A DNA stretch of 64,000 nt from Paenibacillus polygoni (GTDB lineage Bacteria > Bacillota > Bacilli > Paenibacillales > Paenibacillaceae). Positions 9,086 through 18,765 of the stretch are shown here, in pieces. Position numbers and translations under genes: made by a program. Under the pieces are notes generated by a model. That model searched no databases. It saw only the letters and a program-made list of their open reading frames with translations, and was not told the DNA's origin. Every line of letters starts with the position of its first letter. Position 1 is the first letter of the stretch. Location: positions 1,497,501-1,561,500 of the forward strand of contig NZ_CP127162.1 in NCBI RefSeq assembly GCF_030263935.1. Direction: 5' to 3'.

Positions 9086-10333
9086 TTACTGATGATCTAT
9101 AGGTTTTTCTTTTAACATTTTAGGTTTTGGTTTCTTCTTTTTGTCTTCAAATTTAAATAGTTTATTAAGACCACGGTAGATATGTTTCGATTCTTTCGTA
9201 AGCAGTGGTCCTAAGATTGCTAGAATCAAAACATAGATCGCAGCGAAAGGCTGGATAATCAGCATGAGTCCGCCAGCTTGAGCCATATTCGCGAGAATAA
9301 TAGAAAACTCACCGCGCGATACAATGGTAAGACCAATATTTGAAGAGGCTTTTGTTGAAAGTCCCGCGCTTCGTCCTGCAAGCATACCGGCAATAAAGTT
9401 ACCAATGAGAGTAACAACGACCGCAATCAGAGCGAGCCAAACGGCTTCTCCACCGAGGGACAAAGGATCAATGGATAATCCGAAGCTGAAGAAGAATATC
9501 GCACCAAAGAAATCTTTGAATGGCATAATTAAATGTTCAATACGCTTCGCGTGAGTTGTTTCTGCTAGAACCAGTCCCACGAGAAGAGCACCGATTGCTT
9601 CAGCAACGTGAATCGTTTCAGAGAACCCTGCTACGAGGAATAAAGAACCGAAGATAACAAGACCAAACAACTCATTATTACGAATATTAAGCAATTTATT
9701 AAGCACAGGAACGAGTTTGCGTCCTACAATAATAACGATAAGCATGTAACCAAGTGCAATCAGTGCACTTAGAATGACACCGCCGACCGAAGAAGAATCA
9801 CTAAGAACAAGTCCGGAAAGAATGGAAATGTATACAGCGAGGAATACATCTTCAAACATAATAATCCCAAGGATCATCTCTGTTTCCGGATTAGCGGTTC
9901 TTTTCAGATCAACTAATACTTTCGCTACAATGGCACTAGACGAAATCGTCGTAATCCCTGCAATAACCAGTACTTCCGCGATCGGAAATCCTGACATAAA
10001 TCCTAGCAAAAGTCCAAGCGTAAAATTAATGCCTAAATAGATACTTCCACCAACGACAATCGATTTTCCTGATTTAATCAATCGTCCGACTGAGAATTCA
10101 AGTCCCAGATAGAAGAGCAAGTAGAGCACACCGATACGACCAAGGAAAGAAATAAAAGGCTCGCTCTCAATAAAACGAAAATCAAGATGCCAAATCTGTG
10201 CGGCATGCGGTCCTACTGCCATACCTATCAAAATATAGAAAGGGATAACAGAAAAGCGCAGTTTTGAAGAAATCAGTCCAGCTGCCGCGATGAGTGCAAT
10301 TGCCAAACCGACTTCAAGTACTAAATGATCCAT
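9086..10333 (-). CDS. khtU: K+/H+ antiporter KhtU (CPA2 family)
   Basis: Monovalent cation:proton antiporter, about 415 residues with some 12 membrane segments, of the KefB/CPA2 type without a cytoplasmic TrkA-N domain. Segments such as GRIGVLYLLFYLGLEFSVG, ISSSAIVAKVL and the GFSETIHVAEAIGALL stretch match the Bacillus KhtU pattern; it exports K+ under alkaline or high-K+ conditions. The start was set at the ATG ending at 10333 (MDHLVLEVG), which matches the family N terminus and lies 4 bases after the khtT stop; another ATG at 10351 would overlap khtT. A lysine-rich cytoplasmic tail (EDKKKKPKPK) closes the protein. Confidence 0.88.
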   Translation of the reverse strand: MDHLVLEVGLAIALIAAAGLISSKLRFSVIPFYILIGMAVGPHAAQIWHLDFRFIESEPFISFLGRIGVLYLLFYLGLEFSVGRLIKSGKSIVVGGSIYLGINFTLGLLLGFMSGFPIAEVLVIAGITTISSSAIVAKVLVDLKRTANPETEMILGIIMFEDVFLAVYISILSGLVLSDSSSVGGVILSALIALGYMLIVIIVGRKLVPVLNKLLNIRNNELFGLVIFGSLFLVAGFSETIHVAEAIGALLVGLVLAETTHAKRIEHLIMPFKDFFGAIFFFSFGLSIDPLSLGGEAVWLALIAVVVTLIGNFIAGMLAGRSAGLSTKASSNIGLTIVSRGEFSIILANMAQAGGLMLIIQPFAAIYVLILAILGPLLTKESKHIYRGLNKLFKFEDKKKKPKPKMLKEKPIDHQ

Positions 10334-10337
10334 CGGT

Positions 10338-10835
10338 TCACCAACTTCCATCCTTTAAGATTTGTTTTAATTTTTGCTGCTGATGTCTTTCTCCGACCGC
10401 AACCACTGTCGAGTCTGCTGGAATCTTCACATCAGGACCAGGGCTTACATGTTTATTCTTGTTATTCTTATCGACTACGGCAATAATAGTTGCCCCTGAA
10501 TTCTGACGGATATCCAGTTCACCAATGGATTTACCGACACAACTGTAATTTGCATCAATTTTATACCATTCAATAATCAGATCATCGAGCGTCATCTCCA
10601 TACGCTCCAGTTGTTTTGGTTTGTAAGTCATCCCGCCCACGATCGCTGCAAGCTGTCTTGCTTCGTAGTCTTCCAGCGTAATCATTGAAATACTTTGTTC
10701 TGGATCATTATATTCAAAGTGATACATTTCACGTCTTCCGTCGTCATGAATCACCACAATAACTTTGTCTCCACTGCTTGTCGTCGCTTGAAATTTACGT
10801 CCGATTCCAGGCAGGTCAGTTTCACGAATTTCCAT
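10338..10835 (-). CDS. khtT: KhtT, regulatory subunit of the K+/H+ antiporter
   Basis: Peripheral cytoplasmic subunit of 165 residues. The C-terminal half (about 85-160) is a TrkA-C (RCK_C) domain: [21 protein letters not shown] and [12 protein letters not shown]. In B. subtilis KhtT binds c-di-AMP and controls KhtU; the same is inferred here. AGGAGG lies 11 bases before the ATG. khtT and khtU are a two-gene operon with a 4-base gap. No khtS equivalent is visible upstream. Confidence 0.88.
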   Translation of the reverse strand: MEIRETDLPGIGRKFQATTSSGDKVIVVIHDDGRREMYHFEYNDPEQSISMITLEDYEARQLAAIVGGMTYKPKQLERMEMTLDDLIIEWYKIDANYSCVGKSIGELDIRQNSGATIIAVVDKNNKNKHVSPGPDVKIPADSTVVAVGERHQQQKLKQILKDGSW

Positions 10836-10917
10836 ATAGATTAAATCCTCCTAAAGTTTGTTTATAGCCATGAAGCTTTCATAGCAGCGTACATAAAGTG
10901 TTTACCATTCGGTTTCT

Positions 10918-11286
10918 CTATGCACTTACAAACGTGGAGGTGAATTTAACGGGTTTAAGATAAAGCCGGCGCTTTATATTGTCATAAAACACTTTGAATG
11001 GCGGTTCGATCATGGGAACCCGAAAAATCATCAGAATGGACAGTATCGTAAAGAGGTATTGCAAAGGGTTGACGGCAGTTAACTTTAGAGGCAACATCGA
11101 TTTTCGGATCATGGCTTTGGGGTGATGATTCCCCGAGAAATCCATGGGTTCCATGGTTGAATCATGATCGAAAATAGAATGTGACCCTGCAGTCGTGTTA
11201 CCGAGGGTGGGGATTTGATAAGAAAAAATCACAAATAGACATAGAAAAATCAGTAAGAAACGCTGAATCCAATTCTCTTTTTTCAT
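10918..11286 (-). CDS. Small membrane protein of unknown function
   Basis: A 122-residue protein with an N-terminal membrane segment that may be an uncleaved signal (QRFLLIFLCLFVIFSYQ) and a second one near residue 75-92 (LQYLFTILSILMIFRVP), with a basic C terminus. I do not recognise a family. The start was set at the ATG ending at 11286 because GAGAGGGGG precedes it by 5 bases; a longer frame back to 11397 lacks a ribosome site and has an atypical composition. It lies divergent from ytxC and 80 bases upstream of khtT on the same strand. Confidence 0.55.
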   Translation of the reverse strand: MKKENWIQRFLLIFLCLFVIFSYQIPTLGNTTAGSHSIFDHDSTMEPMDFSGNHHPKAMIRKSMLPLKLTAVNPLQYLFTILSILMIFRVPMIEPPFKVFYDNIKRRLYLKPVKFTSTFVSA

Positions 11287-11460
11287 CCCATCCCCCTCTC
11301 TGCAAGATACTGTTACTAAAATAATAACACAAATTTGTTTGGACTCCAAATCCGTTTTTCTTTTTCCCATTCTGAGAATACATGTCATTCTTTCCATTAA
11401 GCCGCTTCGTATATCCCCTTCGACTGGGCCATATAATATTTAGAGAAGGGAGTGGGTCTT

Positions 11461-12396
11461 GTGGAATTGTTCGCGGTATGGACAGAAGTTAACAGCCAAT
11501 CAGCAGAAGATTGCTTTTATCGATTTATCAAAAATAAAACAAAAGGTCTACATATAAGTAAACAAGGCTTTCGATTTTCCTTTAGGAAACATGGAGGCAA
11601 GGCAGCATGGATATGTAAAGGAACGGAAAGTCATCCTGGTTTTAAGGAAGGTTTGCCACGGATGTATCAGATTATGGCTGCAGGTGTAGCTGATTACATT
11701 CTTGATCAAAAAGAAGAGGAACAGCTGGGTCACATCCTGAAGCGAGAATGCGTAAATATGGATGCTGAGGAACTTTCAAGGGTCAAAACAATATGCGAAC
11801 CGCTGCTGAGATCAAGATTCGAAACAGAGCAGGGGACAAGAGAACGAAGGCATGCCAAGCTAACGGAAGGGCTTCTACAAGGAATGAAAGAAATACCTAT
11901 AATTCATCTGGATGGAGTACTGCGATTTCGGATGCAGAGTTATAAGAAAGAACTTCATGAAATTGTGGAATATGCACTAGATGAATTTTATATGGATCGG
12001 CAGTATGAGGAGTTTATGAGTCTTTTGAAATATTTTGTTTATTTCCAAGAGACGAAGGTGCCTCTCGTGCATGTTGTGCATAAAGATCAGCACGAATTTG
12101 TCTTGTATGATGAATACATGCGTCCTATGGTACTTCCTCCCGATGAAAGTGTCGTTATGGAAATGCCAGGTATAGAACTTGAAATGGAAGTCGAAGATAT
12201 GATTATCAGCAGGCTGATCTCCATTTCTCCGAAGAAAATGAAACTGCATACACAGACAGAAGATTTTCCGGTTATCCGATCCATTACACAGATTTTTGAA
12301 GATCGAGTGGAAATTTGCCATAATTGCAGACATTGCCGCAACGTGAAAGAAACGGGACAGCTGGCGCTTGACGAAGAGGAATCTTTGGAATTATAA
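11461..12396 (+). CDS. ytxC: YtxC-like sporulation protein
   Basis: About 311 residues, cytoplasmic, with no membrane segment. It resembles the YtxC family found in spore formers next to thrS, and the T-box and thrS follow directly here as they do in Bacillus. Recognisable stretches are YQIMAAGVADYILDQKEE, FRMQSYKKELHEIVEYALDEF and the C-terminal ISISPKKMKLH. The start is probably GTG at 11461, eight bases after AAGGGAG (11446-11452); the in-frame GTG at 11452 overlaps that site. The molecular function is unknown. A short CHNCRHC cluster near the C terminus might bind metal. Confidence 0.75.
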   Translation: MELFAVWTEVNSQSAEDCFYRFIKNKTKGLHISKQGFRFSFRKHGGKAAWICKGTESHPGFKEGLPRMYQIMAAGVADYILDQKEEEQLGHILKRECVNMDAEELSRVKTICEPLLRSRFETEQGTRERRHAKLTEGLLQGMKEIPIIHLDGVLRFRMQSYKKELHEIVEYALDEFYMDRQYEEFMSLLKYFVYFQETKVPLVHVVHKDQHEFVLYDEYMRPMVLPPDESVVMEMPGIELEMEVEDMIISRLISISPKKMKLHTQTEDFPVIRSITQIFEDRVEICHNCRHCRNVKETGQLALDEEESLEL

Positions 12397-12404
12397 TAAC
12401 TGGT

Positions 12405-12676
12405 ATTAAAAGCAATGACAAAGACATGAGCCGTAGAGACTGGGCCGTACAGAGAGAAGAAACCTGGCTGTAATTTCTTCCGGATACCAACTGCGACTTA
12501 CCCCTTTGTAGCTGTGGTTTAGAACGCTTGCATTTATGCAGACAAGTAAGAACCGCCGGATTCATGCCCGTTATCTTGCATGCTTCAATGAGGGTTGTCC
12601 TGTTTATGAGAGACAACTGAATTAGGGTGGAACCACGAGTATTACACTCGTCCCTTTGCCGGGACGGGTGTTTTTT
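12405..12676 (+). ncRNA. T-box riboswitch controlling thrS
   Basis: The conserved T-box AGGGTGGAACCACG is at 12624-12637. It is followed by an 11-bp terminator (12644-12654 with 12661-12671) and six T residues. Upstream are AGAGA-like sequence (12450-12456) and GGCTG of the stem I loop. The specifier is probably the Thr codon ACC at 12486-12488, followed by A; this codon choice is inferred without folding. Uncharged tRNA-Thr pairs with the T-box and lets transcription continue into thrS. The 5' end given is approximate. Confidence 0.9.
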
Positions 12677-12737
12677 GCGTCTGCAATAAACATAGCATCG
12701 TTCCCCGGCATCCAAAAGGATAAAGGAGGAAATAACA

Positions 12738-14675
12738 ATGTCAGTAAGTATTAAATTACCAGATGGTTCTGTTCGTGAATATGAGAATGGAGCTAGTATC
12801 CTTGATGTAGCTGCTTCCATTAGCAGTGGACTCAAAAAAAATGCACTTGCAGGTAAAATGGATGGGATTGTTGTCGATCTTTCTACTCCACTACGTGAAG
12901 GTGCACTTGTAGAAATCGTAACTTATGATTCACCTGAAGGGCTTGAAGTGCTTCGCCATAGTACAGCGCATTTGCTGGCACAAGCCGTAAAACGTCTGTT
13001 TGGCAGCAAAGAAGTCTTCTTGGGTGTAGGACCTGTGATTGAGGATGGATTCTATTATGATATGGATCTCGAACATGCACTGAATCCAGAAGATCTGCAA
13101 AAGATCGAGAAAGAAATGGAACGTATCGTAAATGAGAACCTGCCTATCGTTCGTAAGGAAGTAAGCAGAGAAGAAGCCATTCGCATCTTTGAAGAAGTTC
13201 AAGACCCTTATAAACTGGAACTCATTCGTGACTTGCCAGAAGACAGCATCATTTCGATCTATGAGCAAGGCGAATTCTTCGACCTTTGCCGTGGACCGCA
13301 TGTCCCTTCTACTGGAAAAATCAAAGTGTTTAAGCTGATGAACGTAGCCGGCGCATACTGGCGCGGAGACAGCAAAAATAAAATGCTTCAACGGGTATAC
13401 GGCACTGCATTTGCTAAAAAAGCACAGCTGGAAGAACATCTTCATTACTTGGAAGAAGCAAAAAAACGCGATCACCGTAAACTTGGTAAAGAACTTAACA
13501 TGTTTACTTTTTCACAGCTTGTGGGTCAAGGTCTTCCGATCTGGCTTCCAAACGGAGCAAAACTGCGCCGTACGCTAGAACGCTATATTGTAGACCTGGA
13601 AGAAAGTCTTGGTTACAAACATGTATATACTCCTGTCCTAGGAAATGTTGAACTATACAAAACTTCTGGACATTTAGAGCACTATGAGGAAGATATGTTC
13701 CCAAGAATGGTACTCGACAACGAAGAACTTGTACTTCGTCCAATGAACTGTCCTCACCATATGATGGTATATAAGAGTGAAATGCACAGTTATCGTGATT
13801 TGCCGGTTCGTATTGCAGAGCTTGGTATGCAGCACCGTTATGAAATGTCAGGAGCACTGACAGGTTTGCATCGTGTTCGTGCGATGACGCTTAACGATTC
13901 TCATATTTTCTGCCGTCCGGATCAGATCAAAGAAGAGTTTGCTCGTGTTATTGAGCTGATTATGATTGCTTATAAAGATTTTGGTATTCACGACTACCGC
14001 TTCCGTCTGTCTTATCGCGATCCTCAGGATACTGAGAAATACTTCCCGAATGATGAGATGTGGGAAATGTCCCAGCGTATGTTGAAGGAAGTTGTAGAAA
14101 GTCTAGATATGCCGTTCTATGAAGCTGAAGGGGAAGCTGCTTTCTATGGTCCTAAACTTGATGTTCAAGTTAAAACTGCACTGGGTAAAGAAGAAACACT
14201 ATCGACTGTTCAGCTCGACTTCTTGCTTCCAGAGCGTTTTGAACTGGAGTATGTAGGTGATGATGGACAAAAACACCGCCCAGTTGTTATCCACCGCGGT
14301 ATTTTGGGAACTATGGAACGTTTCACTGCATTCTTGCTCGAAAATTATGCAGGTAATTTGCCGCTTTGGCTGTCTCCAGTTCAAGCAAAAGTAATTCCTG
14401 TATCTGTTCATTTCGAGAAGTATGCTCGTGAAGTGGAAGAACAGCTTAGACGCGGAGGAATCACTGTAGAAGCAGATCTGCGTAATGAGAAACTCGGCTA
14501 TAAGATTCGTGAAGCTCAGCTAGAGAAAATTCCTTATATGTTCATCGTAGGGGAAAACGAGATGAATGACGGCAGTGTCTCCATCCGTAAACGTGGTGAA
14601 GGAGATTTAGGAGCAAAACCTTTGGCTGAGGTAGTACAAATGCTGCAAGAGGAAATTCGTACACACCAAGTCTAA
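12738..14675 (+). CDS. thrS: Threonyl-tRNA synthetase
   Basis: Class II synthetase that charges tRNA-Thr. 645 residues in the usual order: TGS domain (about 1-63), editing/SAD region with [15 protein letters not shown] and the [16 protein letters not shown] segment, catalytic core with class II motifs ([14 protein letters not shown], where the Cys is a zinc ligand, and [13 protein letters not shown]), and an anticodon-binding domain from about 540. AAAGGAGG lies before the ATG. Regulated by the T-box just upstream. Confidence 0.98.
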   Translation: MSVSIKLPDGSVREYENGASILDVAASISSGLKKNALAGKMDGIVVDLSTPLREGALVEIVTYDSPEGLEVLRHSTAHLLAQAVKRLFGSKEVFLGVGPVIEDGFYYDMDLEHALNPEDLQKIEKEMERIVNENLPIVRKEVSREEAIRIFEEVQDPYKLELIRDLPEDSIISIYEQGEFFDLCRGPHVPSTGKIKVFKLMNVAGAYWRGDSKNKMLQRVYGTAFAKKAQLEEHLHYLEEAKKRDHRKLGKELNMFTFSQLVGQGLPIWLPNGAKLRRTLERYIVDLEESLGYKHVYTPVLGNVELYKTSGHLEHYEEDMFPRMVLDNEELVLRPMNCPHHMMVYKSEMHSYRDLPVRIAELGMQHRYEMSGALTGLHRVRAMTLNDSHIFCRPDQIKEEFARVIELIMIAYKDFGIHDYRFRLSYRDPQDTEKYFPNDEMWEMSQRMLKEVVESLDMPFYEAEGEAAFYGPKLDVQVKTALGKEETLSTVQLDFLLPERFELEYVGDDGQKHRPVVIHRGILGTMERFTAFLLENYAGNLPLWLSPVQAKVIPVSVHFEKYAREVEEQLRRGGITVEADLRNEKLGYKIREAQLEKIPYMFIVGENEMNDGSVSIRKRGEGDLGAKPLAEVVQMLQEEIRTHQV

Positions 14676-14754
14676 AAAGAAATAAATAGACATGGATGAA
14701 TATATCGTGTGTTTTATGGGGACTCTCTGCTAGAGAAAGGGAGGAATTAAACCT

Positions 14755-15327
14755 ATGATACACCGAGTGATTCGGCGATGTTCTTCAGCTGTTTTGCTGA
14801 TGATGCTGATTTGTTTTTCTAGTAATGACTTAGCTATTGCCTTTCATGTACAACAAAGTGAGCCGGATGAAGCAAGAGAAGTGCTCGCTCCGCCAACAAA
14901 ACAGGTGGTCGGTACAGTAAATGTAACGGCAACGGGTTATACTGCCGGATATGAATCAACAGGAAAAGGTCCGAATCATCCACTATATGGCATCACTTAT
15001 TCGGGTGTAAAAGTACACCGGAATAAACAAGGGGTTTCGACCATTGCCGCAGACCCTTCCTTATTCCCCCTCGGGACGGTCCTTTATATTCCGGGGTACG
15101 GATATGGAATTGTAGCTGATACAGGATCTGCTATTAAAGGCTCCAAGATTGATCTGTATTTTCCAACGATTAAGGCGGTATACAGTGAGTGGGGCAAAAA
15201 AGATGTGCAGGTTCAAGTAATCAAGCTGGGGAAAGGGAAATGTACGGAACAAATGCTAGAGCAGCTCGGAGATGCGATCATGGTCAATCAGAGCATTCCG
15301 GATGCCTTGCTGAATGAAGAAATATAA
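14755..15327 (+). CDS. Exported 3D-domain protein (YuiC/YocH type)
   Basis: A 190-residue protein with an N-terminal signal peptide ([20 protein letters not shown]) and a C-terminal 3D domain named for three conserved Asp: [21 protein letters not shown] and KIDLYF. The [19 protein letters not shown] stretch is the domain start. The fold is related to MltA-type lytic transglycosylases and is thought to act on peptidoglycan, often in sporulating or germinating cells. The specific substrate is not shown. GGGAGG precedes the ATG. Confidence 0.85.
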   Translation: MIHRVIRRCSSAVLLMMLICFSSNDLAIAFHVQQSEPDEAREVLAPPTKQVVGTVNVTATGYTAGYESTGKGPNHPLYGITYSGVKVHRNKQGVSTIAADPSLFPLGTVLYIPGYGYGIVADTGSAIKGSKIDLYFPTIKAVYSEWGKKDVQVQVIKLGKGKCTEQMLEQLGDAIMVNQSIPDALLNEEI

Positions 15328-15335
15328 TGAAGATG

Positions 15336-15387
15336 AAAGAGCTTGCTTGGGTAGTCATTCTACCCAGGCAAGCTCTTTTCTTTTTTT
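15336..15387 (+). terminator. Terminator after the 3D-domain gene
   Basis: AAAGAGCTTGC and GGGTAG pair with CTACCC and GCAAGCTCTTT around a short loop, followed by a T-rich run. The run directly abuts the sigma-G-like promoter of the SASP gene. Confidence 0.85.
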
Positions 15388-15418
15388 TGAATAAGAAACA
15401 GCAAATCCTCACATAATA
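15388..15418 (+). promoter_or_regulatory. Sigma-G-like promoter for the gamma SASP gene
   Basis: TGAATA (15388-15393), an 18-base spacer and CATAATA (15412-15418) match the forespore sigma-G pattern GNATR / CATNNTA, in front of a gene class that is sigma-G dependent in Bacillus. Confidence 0.65.
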
Positions 15419-15422
15419 CGGA

Positions 15423-15442
15423 CTGAGGTAGCAGTACCTCAG
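15423..15442 (+). promoter_or_regulatory. 5' UTR hairpin of the SASP mRNA
   Basis: CTGAGGTA-GCAG-TACCTCAG forms an 8-bp stem with a 4-base loop, starting only a few bases after the predicted -10. It would sit near the 5' end of the spore transcript and could protect it from decay. Confidence 0.45.
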
Positions 15443-15488
15443 GTGAAGCAAGGGACCTACACTTGCAGGAGAGGGAGGTGAATCTAAC

Positions 15489-15728
15489 ATGAAAAAAGTG
15501 AATTCTCAAGGTACGCAAAGTTCCCAAGGTTTCCAAACTCCGAATGAGAAATACGATGCTGAGTTTGGTCAAGAAACGAACTCTGCAGCTGAAAAAGTAA
15601 AACAATCTTCAGCAGCCAAAGTACAAGATAACTACCAAACACCAGATGAGAAGTATGATGCTGAGTTTGGAGTAGAGAACACAGGAATCAAACAACAACA
15701 ACAAGGTCAACAAGGCCAACAAAGATAA
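15489..15728 (+). CDS. sspE: Gamma-type small acid-soluble spore protein
   Basis: A 79-residue, Gln/Asn/Ser-rich protein with two copies of a repeat around YDAEFG (residues about 20-25 and 55-60). EFGQETN resembles the cleavage site of the spore protease GPR. Gamma SASPs do not coat DNA; they store amino acids in the forespore core for use at germination. The C terminus is a run of Gln (QQQQGQQGQQ). GGGAGGTG precedes the ATG. A sigma-G-like promoter, a leader hairpin and a strong terminator bracket the gene, giving a single-gene transcript. Confidence 0.88.
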   Translation: MKKVNSQGTQSSQGFQTPNEKYDAEFGQETNSAAEKVKQSSAAKVQDNYQTPDEKYDAEFGVENTGIKQQQQGQQGQQR

Positions 15729-15741
15729 GGTAAGATAAACA

Positions 15742-15779
15742 AACAGACTCTGAAGAATATTCTTCAGAGTCTGTTTTTT
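15742..15779 (+). terminator. Terminator after sspE
   Basis: A perfect 34-base palindrome (15742-15775) followed by TTTTTT. Confidence 0.9.
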
Positions 15780-15780
15780 C

Positions 15781-15848
15781 TGTTCCGCTTTTTCTGTTCC
15801 GCTTTTCTGTTCCGCTTTTTCTGTTCCGCTTTTTCTGTTCCGCTTTTC
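15781..15848. repeat. Tandem repeat of TGTTCCGCTTTTTC, five copies
   Basis: TGTTCCGC recurs at 15781, 15795, 15808, 15822 and 15836 (13-14 base period), with four or five T residues and a C between copies. It starts right after the sspE terminator and ends before a short hairpin at 15848-15872. An open frame on the minus strand here is a product of the repeat and is not called as a gene. Confidence 0.85.
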
Positions 15849-15973
15849 TACTCGGTCTCAAGACTGAGTAGAATTTCATTCCTGCGCCGCTCTTCTTATT
15901 ATGTATTTTCGTTTACAATAAGTACATAATTAGCCAATCGTAAGGAAAATGAGGAAGAGAGGGTGCACGGAAT

Positions 15974-16894
15974 ATGGCAAACCGTTTTATCGGAGCTGTA
16001 CTGCTTATCGGAATAGGATTATTGGTGTTACTTCACATATTAAATGGAGGCGATTTTAGTCTTAGCTATCTCATCTCCACATATTGGCCAGTCATTTTTT
16101 TGTATCTTGGATTCAGTTCCTTGAAAGACAAAAATTGGATAGGTGGTTTAATATTGCTGTATCTTGGCGCACATTTCTTAAGTAATAACCTTGGATATTC
16201 TTATTTCTCTTTCCGAGCTCTGTTCCGTTATGCCGTACCTATAGGTTTAATTGGAGGCGGCCTTTATGTACTGTTAAGTCCGCGAAGAAGGGATCGTAAA
16301 CATGATCAGAGAACAAAAGAAGATGAAGAATATGTAGTTCCACCTTCACCGCCTGTTGAACCAAGTCCGCTTTACTCTGATTTTGATAAACAGTTTGAGC
16401 AAAAGTTTGGATCAGCCAAGGTAGACGATGATAACAAGAAGTATGAACAAGCGAGACAGCAGAGTCATTATGGAAATAATGACAATAACGATGTACATTT
16501 TCATGATGAAAATGAAAAAATAAACAAATCGACTTTTATTGGCGATATTCGTCTCGGAGATGATTATTACGAATTGAAACCAACCAATATATCTCAGTTC
16601 ATTGGAGATACCGTAATTGATTTAACGAAAGCACAAATTCCGTATGGAGAGACACGAATTCATATCTCTAGCTTTATCGGGGACATCAAAGTCTTTGCTC
16701 CTAGAGATATGGAGATTGGGATTATGGTAAATTCCAATTCGTTCATCGGTGACATGGATGTTCTCAGTAATTCGAAACAAGGTTTTATGAGTAATGCGGT
16801 CGCAGAAACTCCCGGTTATAGAGAAGCTGGAAAGAAAGTACGTATTATTATTAGCGTTTTTATCGGTGACGTCAAAGTGAATTCGGTAGGTTAA
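15974..16894 (+). CDS. liaF: LiaF-like membrane regulator
   Basis: 306 residues: about four membrane helices in the first 105 residues, a charged linker (110-190), and a C-terminal beta-rich domain with four F-I-G-D motifs (STFIGDIRLGD, SQFIGDTVID, SSFIGDIKVFA and SVFIGDVKV), plus NSFIGDMDV. This is the LiaF (YvqF) pattern. In Bacillus LiaF holds the LiaS kinase inactive until the lipid II cycle is disturbed, for example by bacitracin. The stop codon is 4 bases from the liaS start, so liaFSR is one operon. Confidence 0.9.
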   Translation: MANRFIGAVLLIGIGLLVLLHILNGGDFSLSYLISTYWPVIFLYLGFSSLKDKNWIGGLILLYLGAHFLSNNLGYSYFSFRALFRYAVPIGLIGGGLYVLLSPRRRDRKHDQRTKEDEEYVVPPSPPVEPSPLYSDFDKQFEQKFGSAKVDDDNKKYEQARQQSHYGNNDNNDVHFHDENEKINKSTFIGDIRLGDDYYELKPTNISQFIGDTVIDLTKAQIPYGETRIHISSFIGDIKVFAPRDMEIGIMVNSNSFIGDMDVLSNSKQGFMSNAVAETPGYREAGKKVRIIISVFIGDVKVNSVG

Positions 16895-16898
16895 CGAG

Positions 16899-17924
16899 AT
16901 GAAGATGATATTTCGAACGGTTAAATGGGAGTTGTTGTTATTTTTCTTAATGAATAGTGTAGTTACAGTGGGGATTCTTTATAGCGCCTCTCGAAAAGGG
17001 TATGCAGAATCAGCGATGCCTGAGACCTGGCTTTACTATCTAGCACTCATTGTAGTTACAACCCTGATTATTGGTTATATAGCTGGGCTGCGTGTCCAGC
17101 GTAGAATAGATGTGCTGAATCTCAATATGCTGCAGGTAACGAAAGGTAACCTTTCTTCTCGAATTGATGAGGATGAGGATGCTTCTTTTTCCGGGGTGTT
17201 TCCGCAATTTAACAGGATGATGGATGCCATCGAAGAGCGGATGAAATGGGTACAGAGATTGGGAGAACAAGAGGTAATTGAGAAGGAAAAAGCGGCAGAA
17301 GCAGCTGTGCTCGAAGAACGGAGAAGAATGGCCCGAGATTTACACGACACCGTAAGCCAGCAATTATTTGCTATGCACATGTCTGCTTCTGCTCTGCCAT
17401 CGTTACTCAAACAGCATCAAGAACAAGGAAATATAGTACTTGAACAACTAATCACAATGTCACAAACTGCTCAAAAGCAGATGAGAGCGCTCATTGCTCA
17501 GCTAAGACCTGTAGAACTGGAGAACCGAAGTCTGGAAGAAGCACTTGACGCCTGGTTCCCCGATTATTGCAGACAAAATGGACTAAAGGGAATAAAAGAA
17601 CAAGAGTTTATTGGCGGGATTTCGGAAGCCATCGAACATCAGATGTTTCTTATTATTCAAGAAGCAATGGCTAATATTGTGAAGCATGCCGGGGCAAGCC
17701 TCGTCAGTTTGTCGATACGAGAAGAGGAGAGACGAATTGTATTTAGTGTTAGTGATAACGGTAAAGGATTTCGTCCGGAAGAAGCAGGAAGGCAAGGTTC
17801 TTATGGGCTGATGACAATGAAGGAACGAGCTGAGAAATTAGGAGGAAATGTAGATATTATTGCACACCCGGGAGCAGGAACGACGATCAGGGTGAATATA
17901 CCTAAGTTTAAGTCTGATTCGTAA
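16899..17924 (+). CDS. liaS: LiaS-like sensor histidine kinase (NarL class)
   Basis: 341 residues. Two N-terminal membrane segments (about 8-25 and 48-66) with a very short outside loop, the intramembrane-sensing type, then a HAMP linker, a HisKA_3 dimerisation domain with H149 in ARDLHDTVSQQLFAMHM, and an HATPase_c domain (EAMANIVKHAGAS N-box, DNGKGF, GSYGLMTMKERAE). It phosphorylates the adjacent response regulator. No strong ribosome site is visible; coupling with liaF is likely. Confidence 0.92.
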   Translation: MKMIFRTVKWELLLFFLMNSVVTVGILYSASRKGYAESAMPETWLYYLALIVVTTLIIGYIAGLRVQRRIDVLNLNMLQVTKGNLSSRIDEDEDASFSGVFPQFNRMMDAIEERMKWVQRLGEQEVIEKEKAAEAAVLEERRRMARDLHDTVSQQLFAMHMSASALPSLLKQHQEQGNIVLEQLITMSQTAQKQMRALIAQLRPVELENRSLEEALDAWFPDYCRQNGLKGIKEQEFIGGISEAIEHQMFLIIQEAMANIVKHAGASLVSLSIREEERRIVFSVSDNGKGFRPEEAGRQGSYGLMTMKERAEKLGGNVDIIAHPGAGTTIRVNIPKFKSDS

Positions 17925-17965
17925 AAGGAGATTCATCTGCGGCATATATGGAAGGGGAGATTACA

Positions 17966-18625
17966 TTGGAACGGGATAAAACGAAAATTATGATTGTAGA
18001 TGATCATGATATGGTCAGAATGGGACTAAAAACATACATAAGTTTGGATCCTACTTTTGAAGTGGTATCGGAAGGTAAAGATGGACAACATGCCTTACAT
18101 ACGTTACAGACCTCTAATCCCGAACAATTACCCGAACTGATTCTTATGGATTTAATGATGCCTGTGATGAATGGAGTCGAAGCGACAAGAGCCATACTAT
18201 CTGAATACCCGGACATGAAAATCATTATATTAACCAGTTTTCTTGAGGACCATTTGGTGCTCGAAGCGATTGAATCTGGGGCAGTCAGTTATGTGCTTAA
18301 AACGATTTCCGCTGAGGAGCTTGTTTACGCATTACAGGGGGCAAAACGCGGTATGCCCGTAATGACAAATGATATCTCTCAAGCGCTTACTCGGGGACTT
18401 AGACATAAAACAGTTCAGGACGATGACTCCGGAATGACAGAAAGGGAACGAGAAGTTCTATTGCTCATTGCTGAAGGGAAGAATAATAAGGATATATCGG
18501 AAGAACTACATATCAGCATCAAAACCGTCAAAACTCATGTGAGTAATCTGTTGATGAAATGTGAGATGGATGACCGGACACAGCTAGCGATTTATGCTCA
18601 CCGTAAAGGCTGGGTGAATCCATAA
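17966..18625 (+). CDS. liaR: LiaR-like response regulator (NarL/LuxR class)
   Basis: 219 residues from the chosen start. Receiver domain with the VDDHD acidic pocket, phospho-acceptor Asp in ELILMDLMMPV and Lys in SYVLKT, then a LuxR-type helix-turn-helix (TEREREVLLLIAEGKNNKDI through ISIKTVKTHVSNLLMK). I chose TTG at 17966, six bases after GGGGAG; an in-frame ATG at 17948 has no close ribosome site. Partner of the kinase upstream. No liaIH-type target operon lies next to it. Confidence 0.9.
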   Translation: MERDKTKIMIVDDHDMVRMGLKTYISLDPTFEVVSEGKDGQHALHTLQTSNPEQLPELILMDLMMPVMNGVEATRAILSEYPDMKIIILTSFLEDHLVLEAIESGAVSYVLKTISAEELVYALQGAKRGMPVMTNDISQALTRGLRHKTVQDDDSGMTEREREVLLLIAEGKNNKDISEELHISIKTVKTHVSNLLMKCEMDDRTQLAIYAHRKGWVNP

Positions 18626-18765
18626 TAAGATTTTTGAATTTCAACAATTTTACATGTTTTATCTCCTTTTTAATTGTTTTTAATGTGTATTTAAGGTTTA
18701 AAGTACAAAATAAAGACAGTTAAACAATATCCCTTGGAAGCAAGGGGTTTAGGAGGATAAATAAA

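Noticed and set aside
12397..12470. ytxC and thrS as a simple operon
   Set aside because: The T-box leader with its own terminator separates them, so thrS is controlled separately even if readthrough occurs.
15688..15879. Minus-strand open frame rich in Arg/Lys/Ser/Glu
   Set aside because: It is a by-product of the tandem TGTTCCGC repeat and the sspE terminator, with no ribosome site.
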